64,000 nt of DNA from Glossina fuscipes (taxonomy: Eukaryota > Arthropoda > Insecta > Diptera > Glossinidae), in contig NW_024003300.1 of the NCBI RefSeq assembly GCF_014805625.2, positions 488,241 to 552,240 of the forward strand, read 5' to 3'. Below are positions 57,010 to 64,000 of this stretch, piece after piece (within the stretch, counting starts at the first letter, position 1; each line of letters opens with the position of its first letter). The notes below the pieces were generated by a model that saw only the letters and a list, made by a program, of their open reading frames with translations, had not been told where the DNA came from and did no database searches. Both the position numbers and the translations under genes were made by a program.

Positions 57010-57720
57010 CAAAACGTGAGAAAAAGTTATTTTGGTCTTTGGCACACAAGATAGGATTATTTGATTCAAACTCAACTTAATGAAATTTCAAAAAAAAGAA
57101 TATGGTTAGGGGAATATCTGAATTGAAAATATGTAATGTAACCTGTAACACATGTTTCCGTGAAAAACAGTTTCGTCTATCCTTTCCTCGTAAAAATGAC
57201 AAATCTTGAAAAGGAATTTTAGAACTTATATATATAGATTTGGGTTGTCCGATGGATATAGAATCATTGGGAAAATGCGTATACTTTGAAATATTTATAT
57301 ATTCACAGATAGATAAAATAGTTTGTACAGTTTGTGAAAAGGAAGGACGAATATTTAGAATTATTCAAAGGCTTTCAAAATGTAATTGGAACACAAACCG
57401 GCAAAACAGTTAAATCCCCCTGTAGTGGTGACGTAATGGACCTTGTTTGTCGATATTTTTCAACTTATTTAAAAAATTAAGACATACAGTCTCACTTCAG
57501 TATGGTATGCAGGACTCAACAAAAAGTATCACCGAAAGGATGAATAGTGTATTAGCTGAAATGTGAAGAACAGAATGACAGAAGCTACTTTACCCCAATT
57601 GCTTTGAGCAGAGCTAATTAATACATCAGAATATATTATAAATCGGTGTCTAACGCATTTGAATAGTAAAATTTCAGAAGATTTATAGAGTGTAATATCT
57701 CCGTCTGTCTGACATTTTTA
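57010..57720 (+). pseudogene. Copia pre-integrase and integrase (element 2)
   Basis: LFWSLAHKIGLFDSNS and VTCNTCFREKQFRLSFPRKN form the zinc region (family L-W-H-x-R-L-G-H-L...C-x-x-C-x-x-x-K-x-x-R-x-P-F). ILELIYIDLGCPMDIESLGK is the core start with the first catalytic D (family H-x-D-L-C-G-P-M). GMQDSTKSITERMNSVLAEM corresponds to the T-P-Q-Q-N-G-V-x-E-R-M-N block with the catalytic E. Stops and deletions in between remove the middle aspartate region. Confidence 0.75.
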
Positions 57721-57779
57721 GCAGGCGGCTTGTTAAGCGTTTGCGTTGAATGACAACCGAATAATTCGAAATTGGGACC

Positions 57780-58195
57780 TAGAAATGAAGAATAGATTCT
57801 ACTTGGCTATTCAGAGGAATCAAACGTCTATAGCCTATGTAAAGCAAGAACAAGAACGGCAATCACCAACATAATGGACGAAAATGATAATATTAAATCT
57901 GTGATACATTCTGTCCAGCGACAACTAAAATCATAGATGTTTAAAAATAGTACAGATAGTGTAAATCTAGTGTTTGAAGACATAATCGATTCTAAAATTG
58001 TGGAAGAAGCTTTATCATCAAAACAATCGAAAGAATGATACAATGTATGCAAGATGAATAGAATTCATTAATAAAGACTCGTACCTGGAAGCTCATAAAT
58101 TTACACAATAATTGCATCGCAAAATGTTTTAAATGGGTTGTCAAATCTAAAATAAACCCAATGGAACTGTGGATGTAAAAACATATCCAGATATT
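57780..58195 (+). pseudogene. Copia reverse transcriptase N-terminus (element 2)
   Basis: LVGYSEESNVYRLCKAR matches F-L-G-Y-S-x-x-S-K-G-Y-R-L-W/Y between integrase and RT, and IMDENDNIK the D-V-x-F-D-E block. Further on KTRTWKLINL and FKWVVKSKINPMEL match the RT opening blocks (N-x-T-W-x-L-V...K-W-V-F-K-x-K). The palm is absent: the sequence ends near 58195, before the next mariner. A minus-strand frame at 58052-57828 is a shadow. Confidence 0.68.
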
Positions 58196-58419
58196 ATTTG
58201 ATCTTTATTATATTAGGTCGTTCAATGTATTTTGATGGGCGGTTTCTACAGGTAAAAATTGTAAAGAAACGGGATATACCAGTGCACATAACGTTTAAAT
58301 GCGATTATTTTGATCTTACTCTACATGAAAATACAGTTTTTTATTTAATATTATTGATTTATTCAGCGTACGCCGACTGTTTTTCATTACTGTTCATTAC
58401 TATTGCTTTTTAATTAGCA

Positions 58420-59130
58420 GAAATCTGCTGTCGAAGCCCATTAAACACGTCCAGAAGCTTTTCGTGATGGTGTTGCATCCAATCCTAATTGCCGGTTTTG
58501 ATTTCAACGGTTTAAGAGTACTAATTTTGATGTCAATGACCAAAAACGGCCTGGAGGACCAAAAAAGGTTGAAAACAATAAATTGCAAAAATTATTGAGT
58601 GAAAACCTAGCTCAAACTCTCAAAGAACTTTCGAACAACTTAGCGGTTGACGAATCAACTATTTCAAGACATTTATACACAATAGGAGCAAACCAAAAGG
58701 AAGAAAAATGGCTACCTCGCCAATTGACTGAAAATGCCATTTTGACCACTTGTTGCAAGAGTTACTCAGGGATATACTGTTACAGCTCGAATGTAGGGTT
58801 CTGGCACACCAAGCTTACTCACCCGACATGGAGCCTTCTGAATACAACGTATTCAGATCGATACAGCATGACTTGGTTGGCGCGCGGTTTCGTAATGCTG
58901 AAGTAGCTCGAATGGATTGTTGATTGAATCACTGCCAAATCAATATTCAACACGTAGTGCCATGTTGCCAGAAAGGTTGGGAAAAGTTGTACAAAATAAT
59001 GAAAAATATTTTGATTGATATACATTGTACCCATTTATTCAATAAATGCCTTTTTCAATTAAAAAATCTATCAAAATACAATATTGTTTTTATAAATATA
59101 TACAATACTTGCAAGAACGATAGTACTTTT
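58420..59130 (+). mobile_element. mariner transposase remnant 2, internally deleted
   Basis: Plus strand: KSAVEAH, FQRFKSTNFDVNDQKRPGGP, then a clear second helix-turn-helix, TLKELSNNLAVDESTISRHL, and WLPRQLTEN. It jumps to LLQLECRVLAHQAYSPDMEP with SEYNVFRSIQHDLVGARF, the last third of the transposase. At the third catalytic position mariners have S-D-Y; here it is S-E-Y. The middle, with the first two aspartates, is deleted. CCQKGWEKLYKIMK matches the C-terminal L-P-x-R-W-x-K-V block. The end is approximate. Confidence 0.83.
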
Positions 59131-59164
59131 ATTTACAAGATTATTTTTTAAGCTTATTTTTTTG

Positions 59165-60080
59165 CGCTAGTCCTGTTTTACTCTCATAAATTTCAATTAA
59201 AACATTGGGGTTATTTATATTAATTACTTTATATCGACCAGTGTATAGTAGTGCTAAATCTATTTATAAATTTATATAATTTTTGTTAACTGTGGATGGT
59301 ATTTGGTCGTTAGATTTAGATTGTGTTAGTAAATATTTAGCTCTCTGTAATGTTTAATTTCAATTTGGTATTTAACAAACAACAGATTCTTGACTTTCTA
59401 GTGAAATATCCTAAGGCAATTACGGTGATTTGCGTAAATAAGTTCAAAAAGCGTGTTGTTTGGATCGGTATGTGGTAACGTGTTGCATGCAAAAGCAAAG
59501 TATGGTATGTGTTCGTGGCAATGGTTATTTTGTACCAAAAAGAGGAACTAGTCATTTAATACTATAATAAAATGGCTGCTTTCTATAAATCGCATTGTTC
59601 CGTGGTACGCGCAGATTCCTTCGATTAGTTTGTTGTTGAATTCAGTGCCATTATCTGATTTCAATGTTTTGGAAAGTCCATGTTTCAATATAAATTCTTC
59701 TACTAGTATTTTTCCTATCGATATAGCTTCTTTGGTGTTAGGAGGATATGTAATTATATATTTTGTAGGACCACAATTTGTAATTAATACATATACTGAT
59801 CTGAAGATCTGAGTGGCCCTACAGTGTCAATTGGGATTAGTTCAAAATTTTTTGAAAGTGTTTTTGTTATTTCTGATGGTTCTTTCTTATCCTTGACGAT
59901 TTTATTCCTTTGGCAGAGATCACAATTATTCACGGATTGTTTTATCATCTTGTTCACATTTTTCCAGATATAGTCGTTTTAGTTTTGTTAAAGTTTACCT
60001 CTTACCAAAATGATCTGGCTATGGTGATTCATGGTAGAGTTTCATTATTTTTTCGTTTGCTTATGTTGTTTTGATAGATT
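59165..60080 (-). pseudogene. Gypsy integrase and C-terminal module
   Basis: KLYHESP...DHFGKR gives the zinc-binding H-x-x-H pair region and NNCDLCQRNKIVKDKKEPSE the C-x-x-C pair. FELIPIDTVGPLR carries the first catalytic D. KTLKSDNGTEFNNKLIEGIC carries the second. The glutamate block falls at a frameshift near 59570. NTLPHTDPNNTLFELIYAN corresponds to H-x-x-T-x-x-x-P-F-E-L-V-x-G-R. Downstream, LALLYTGRYKVINININNPN resembles the GPY/F module. Frameshifts at about 60000, 59800 and 59560. Confidence 0.84.
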
Positions 60081-60234
60081 CTGATTATTATATTGTTTTG
60101 CTTTGTCTTGTTGTATTCCTCTTTAAGTTTTTGTTTATTTGAATAGCTCATCATCATTGGCTAGTATATATTCTTAATATCTTAATTTTCCAACTTCAAG
60201 ACGTAGCATCTCCAGAAAAATCCCTAAGTTTAGA

Positions 60235-60600
60235 GTATTGAAACTTTTGAATTGTTAACATCAAAAATTCCTGAACGGAATCTACGAAACCAAAATTACT
60301 CATAATTGGCTGTTACAGTATCGGAACCATAAACACCATTCACAATTTTAGCCGCCTGGCTTGCATTTTCGCCTTTGTCAAAGAAAAACTGTAAAATGTA
60401 CCGAATTTTCTCTTTGTTCACTTCCATTTTTAACACGCTGTAACTCACAACTAAATGCACCAAACAAAAAACAGCAAAAGAATTTTTTTTACTGCGAAAT
60501 GTCACCTTTCCAACGAGCATAAATGTGAAATTGTTTGATCGATACTTTACGAGAAATCTATCAGTGCAGCCATCTACCGAAAAAATAATGGATTTTTTTT
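60235..60600 (-). mobile_element. mariner 5' part nested in gypsy
   Basis: ATG at 60427 opens a mariner N-terminus: MEVNKEKIRYILQFFFDKGE followed by NASQAAKIVNGVYGSDTV. Beyond a stop it continues FWFRRFRSGIFDVN. These match the first helix-turn-helix and the W-F-x-R-F-R-S-G block. The 150 bases ahead of the ATG look like the mariner 5' leader, not gypsy. Only about 60 residues remain and the sequence returns to gypsy integrase by 60080. Exact termini and the TA duplication were not resolved. Confidence 0.75.
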
Positions 60601-60849
60601 TCCCCAAACTAATAGTAAGTTTGTCATTATGTATTAAAGCATTTTTATTTTTTTTGAAATCGAAGTCAAATTTGATTTCTCTTGACTTCTTTTTTTCGTT
60701 TATCGATGTATATTCCCACATGCGAGGATGATTAGCCTCCTTATGATGTGTAGTATTTCTATCTTCCTTGTTTTGCTTAGACATATCACGCGGAACTACT
60801 AAAATTTTTTTGCGTTATTATGCAATAGTTATCTAATTGTTAAGGAATC

Positions 60850-62100
60850 ATGGTTTTTAATATGACTGAGTTTAAGTCAGTGCGAGATAAAACATCAGCA
60901 TTGTTTTTGTCTTTTTTATAAATAATATCGAAATCATAATCAGACAATTCTAATTTAATTCATTTGAATCTTGACGAGAGGTTCCTACGTATAAAGTCAC
61001 TATTAGTGGATCTATAACAATGGTGAATTTTCTTCCGGAAAAAAGCGATGCCGTAGTAAATAGCAAGTAATTCCTTTTCAATAATTGATTTATTCTTCTC
61101 ATGTACGTTTAGTGATCTATTTGCAGAGGATATAGGCAAGTCATTGTCTATTTCTCTTTGAGGAAGGATACCACCTAAAGCGGTTTCGGAAGCGTCAGTA
61201 GAGAGAGTGAATGTTTTCGTAAGGTCTGGGTATAGGATAATTGGAGGTTCCAGTAATTTTTGGCGCAGGTCATCGAACGCTGTGTAACATTTGCATGGAA
61301 TTTTCTTTAGTATTGCATTTAAGCGGGTTGCAATTTTAGCGAAATTTTCTATGAAACGAAATAAATGCAGAACACTACAAAGCGTGTAACGCCGTCTATC
61401 TTTTTGGGGATAGAATAATTTTTGGATGACTTCAAGTTTTGAGGGATCCGGTTTCACCCCTTCAGGTGGGATAAAGTGGCCAAGGAATGTAACTTGCTTA
61501 CGTAAGAAATTACACTTTTGACGGTTTAATTTGAGATAATATTGAGCGAGTCTTTCAAATACTTTAGTAAGGTTGTTATTATTGTAAACTGCTGTCACAT
61601 ACTATTATGTTGCCTACGTATAAGAAAGCCGGAAAGCCGGAAGCCGGTCTTTAATCCGGAAAGTGCTATGTTGAGCATGCGCTGGGAGCTATTAAGCGAT
61701 GTCTAAGGTGGAGGGTAACCTTGTAAACTGATAATGACCATTGTTGTTTGAAAATACTGTGAGTCATTTGGATTCGTCGTCCAATTTTTTTTGGCGGAGA
61801 GAATTTGTCAAGTCTATGGTGCTAAAGCATTTTGTTTTGTCTAATATATTTAGTATGTCTTCCATTCGTGTTAATGGAAACTTGTCGTTTACAATTTTGT
61901 CAGTTTCCTATAATCTCGATTGTTTGTTAGTTTCCTATAATATCGATTGTTTTGTATTATTGTTTTATTTTTTGGGGACTAAAACTAGCGGTAAGTTATA
62001 ATGGCTGTCAAGTGGCTTTGTAACCTTTTGTTGTACTAATTTATTGACCTGATTATTAATTTCACTATCTTAGGAATGTGGCAGTCTTTTATTTTTGGTG
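60850..62100 (-). pseudogene. Gypsy reverse transcriptase and RNase H
   Basis: From 62030: VQQKVTKPLDSHYNLPLVLV, then PKK and a YRKLTN trace (R-x-x-x-D-Y-R-x-L-N block), QRMLNIALSGLKTG, and AFLYVGNIIVCDSS, where the Y-V-D-D catalytic block reads Y-V-G-N. The long frame 61598-60960 gives LTKVFERLAQYYLKLNRQKC, FLRKQVTFLGHFI, then RNase H with TLSTDASETALGGILPQ (first D) and NKSIIEKELLAIYYGIAFFR (catalytic E). It continues past a stop as YDFDIIYKKDKNNADVLSRT. The RT is dead at its catalytic site; the RNase H frame is long and mostly open. Confidence 0.88.
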
Positions 62101-62529
62101 TATACTTGAGTTTTGTCATGTAGATCTATGTGTTATCTGTAAAAGTTATTTGATGTTAATCTTTCGTGTTTTAAGTGGAATACTGTTTGTCGTTTTTTAA
62201 AAATTTCGATAAGTTCTAATTTGTTAGTACTGTGTCGTTTACTTTACTTATTTAAGAGTTTTCTAAACGTTCTTCTGAGTTCTTATATATATATATGTCT
62301 GTTACTAACAACGCTAGGTTGTAGTGTGTATATTCTGTATGATGCGATAATTTTCGATCTTGCGGGTATATGAATATGTTGTATGGCGTTTTCTATTATG
62401 GGGAAAGAGTAGTTATTTTATGTGTTGATATTAAGAGTGAATGTGTAATAATCAACACTGGAATTTAACAGTGAAATTTTTGAAGAAAGCTACGTCGGAG
62501 TCGTTCCGTTGGTGGCTATCGGAGTGTCT

Positions 62530-62770
62530 TGAGGTTTTATTTTAAATTTATGTTGTAGTGTGGTGTTCTAATTTAATGTTTATAGCTGTGGAGCCGAGAA
62601 AGTAAATTTGTTTCTTTGTGAAGCCCATTAATCTGCAGAAGTCTGTTCCGTCTTTTGCGTAATATTATAAATTTTCCTTGCATAGGTTAATATCTGCACA
62701 TGATTCAACTAAAAACCAAAAGGACTTTGGACAGTTATCGGTTGTGAATATTAGATAATCTTTAGTTTCT
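62530..62770 (-). pseudogene. Gypsy aspartic protease remnant
   Basis: SFWFLVESCADINLCKENL matches the active-site block F-L-V-D-T/S-G-A-D-I-S, but D-T-G reads E-S-C, so catalytic Asp and Gly are both lost. FCRLMGFTKKQIYFLGSTAI fits the I-x-G-I-T...T-x-G-x-x-x-I block. Further down, PIATNGTTPT stands where the family has F-P-I-x-x-D-G-I-L-G. Assignment rests on position between gag and RT as well as on wording. Confidence 0.62.
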
Positions 62771-62899
62771 CGGATATTGATCGTATGTTATCGATTGATT
62801 TATCGGAGTTTGTTTGAGGATAACTTCTTTCGGGTATAATCGGTTCCCGCTGTTTTGTAACCCATAAATATTTCTCTGGTTATAGTCTTGATTTCACCG

Positions 62900-63890
62900 A
62901 AGATTGCAGTAGTATGATCGTTCAGAAAGTTACTGCTATTGTTGTACTTTGTGTAGCAGTGATTCTGGTATTTTAAGGAATTGGAAAAATTGTGTGATAG
63001 GTTGGTATGATTGCTGTTGGCGTTGTTCTTGGTATAATTTTAGTTGTGGTGGTTGAAAAGACCCGCGATTGTTCGGTTAGTATTTCATTTTGATTTTCAT
63101 TGTTGTTTTATTTTGATTTTCGAAGTTGTTGCTGAAATTGGTACGTTTTCTTTTTGTGATGACGGCAAAGTTTCCTCTGCCTCTAACACAACGTTAATGG
63201 TTTCGAGAGGTGTAGAAGGTTGTGCAGCGAGTACAATGTGTTTTAATTCATCTCGTAGACCATGCTTAAAAATAGATAGATAGATAGAAGGTTGTGCAGC
63301 GAGTACAATGCGTTTTAATTCATCACGTAGACCATGCTTAAAAATAGACAGACAATACAAATTGTGGTAATAGTGGTTACCTTTTCTTTCTCAGATTGTG
63401 AAGTAGAGCTAGGTAAGCTTTTGATTTGTACTGAATTTAATTCACTCAGTGTGTAGTAATTCCAGTATGGACATTAGTGGAAAGTTCGGTCAGATAAATA
63501 AAATTAATAATTAGATACATTAATTAATTACATTTTTTGTCCCCCTTGGAAGGTGTTAAAAGCAGTTTCTGTAATATCTACAAAAGTGTTCTAATTCTCT
63601 ATTATTTCCTTTACATTTAGGTATCACTTTTGTGGCAAGTTCTATAGTAAAATCTGCCAGTTTATTTGGATTTTCTTGTTTTCGTGTTTAATAGTTACTA
63701 CATTTTTTGGAGGTTTTTCCAGAATATATGTATCTTTAGACCTCCCATCTTTTGTAAGATCAGAATATTTGGTTTGCAAAGAGCTTAAGGAAGTTCGTTT
63801 TTCTTGAAGGGTGGTTTTTGTACATTTTTTTGTTCCTTCCTTTTTGTAGTTCGCATAAATTGTATTTATCTCAACTAATAATTGTTCCAT
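62900..63890 (-). pseudogene. Gypsy gag with internal tandem duplication
   Basis: The start frame MEQLLVEINTIYANYKKEGT (63890-63642) is Lys/Thr-rich. The later frame 63360-63097 has SIFKHGLRDELKRIVLAAQP followed by a second near-identical run with H for R, then TPLETINVVLEAEETL. The single-copy form F-x-x-G-L-R-D-E-L-K-x-I-x-L-A-A-Q-P is conserved in 412/mdg1-type Gags, so the doubling is a local change. The nucleocapsid region near 62950 is unreadable. No start-proximal Cys motif. Confidence 0.78.
63214..63357. repeat. 72-bp tandem duplication in gag
   Basis: Units 63214-63285 and 63286-63357, each 72 bp, differ by only a few bases (for example ATGTG/ATGCG, CATCTCG/CATCACG, GATAGATAGAT/GACAGACAAT). 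72 is a multiple of three, so the reading frame is kept and 24 residues are doubled. GATA repeats at the junction may have triggered slippage. Confidence 0.92.
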
Positions 63891-64000
63891 TTAAATAATT
63901 ATAAAGGTAGTGTATATTTATGCGTTTTTTATCGCATTAATTGAAGTTTCGGGACCGATGCGCTGATTAACGTAGGACTCATAATAATTATTAACCTTAT

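Larger units (their letters stand above)
56260..58200 (+). mobile_element. Copia-type element 2, plus strand, with mariner inside
   Basis: Plus-strand pol in order: protease-to-integrase linker (56310-56500), GAG-pre-integrase zinc region (57010-57200), integrase (57200-57720), start of RT (57780-58190). A mariner fragment (56660-56960) lies between the first two blocks. No LTRs or gag are visible and all frames are broken. Wording differs enough from the Copia at 9.8-12.5 kb to be another family. Confidence 0.75.
59165..63900 (-). mobile_element. Ty3/gypsy element (412/mdg1-like), nearly full length, with mariner inside
   Basis: Minus-strand order is complete from gag (63890) through protease (about 62760-62540), RT (62100-61450), RNase H (61400-60850), a linker (60784-60600), integrase (60080-59330) and a post-integrase GPY/F-like block (59330-59165). 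A mariner fragment interrupts the RNase H/integrase linker (about 60600-60235). The 5' LTR would lie beyond the window edge and no 3' LTR was recognised. It is decayed, but long frames survive. The 412/mdg1 affinity is inference from domain wording. Confidence 0.85.

Noticed and set aside
1..64000. tRNA, rRNA, CRISPR array, bacterial operon or phage signals
   Set aside because: Looked for and not seen. No cloverleaf-like intron-less tRNA, no rRNA wording, no regularly spaced identical repeats, and no ribosome-binding-site-led gene strings.

Overview
This is a gene-poor, AT-rich stretch of an animal genome, most probably an insect and plausibly a fly. The evidence is a short (59-base) intron in the one convincing host gene, and a transposon mix typical of insects: CR1/Jockey-like, I-like and R1-clade LINEs, Copia, several Ty3/gypsy lineages (including CsRn1-like), mariner and PIF/Harbinger. 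Nothing suggests a bacterium or phage. No operon, CRISPR array, rRNA or tRNA was recognised. Almost every recognisable coding segment is a broken transposable element with frameshifts, stops, deletions or nested insertions.

Layout. 1-3.3 kb is unassigned apart from a diverged repeat pair. 3.3-5.8 kb is a LINE (minus) with a TTTA-type tail, AP endonuclease and the end of its reverse transcriptase (RT). 8.5-9.7 kb is a plus-strand LINE 3' half with an AAT tail. 9.8-12.5 kb is a minus-strand Copia with both LTRs, a tRNA-iMet-type primer site, gag, protease, integrase and RNase H but no RT; a 183-bp LINE tail with a 16-bp target duplication sits in its leader. 14.9-22.1 kb is a plus-strand LINE cut in its PHD-type ORF1 by an opposite LINE (15.06-18.7 kb). 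22.4-25.5 kb is an I-like LINE with gag knuckles, endonuclease, RT and RNase H. A PIF/Harbinger transposase scrap follows at 25.9-26.3 kb. A second, inverted copy of the I-like family is at 28.5-29.5 kb, and a third copy of the TTTA-tailed LINE at 30.1-30.9 kb. 31.8-35.5 kb looks like a minus-strand gypsy split by another LINE, and an R1-clade LINE remnant lies at 35.6-36.5 kb. 36.5-40.2 kb is unassigned with a GC-richer patch. 40.2-44.0 kb (plus) and 44.6-46.3 kb (minus) are two CsRn1-like gypsy elements in opposite orientation.

The best host-gene candidate is on the minus strand at 50.05-51.47 kb. It has an apparent four-exon structure with a 24-base microexon, near-consensus splice sites, a Gln-rich C-terminus and a poly(A) signal. 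The rest is again mobile DNA: an almost intact LINE gag ORF (53.3-54.7 kb) without its ORF2, mariner copies (55.2 and 58.4 kb), a Copia (56.3-58.2 kb, plus) carrying a mariner fragment, and a nearly full-length decayed gypsy (59.2-63.9 kb, minus) carrying another mariner fragment and an in-frame 72-bp duplication in gag.

The genes do not form a pathway. The window reads as a layered transposon graveyard of heterochromatic character around one small host gene. All assignments come from reading motifs by eye, and element boundaries without a visible LTR or tail are approximate.
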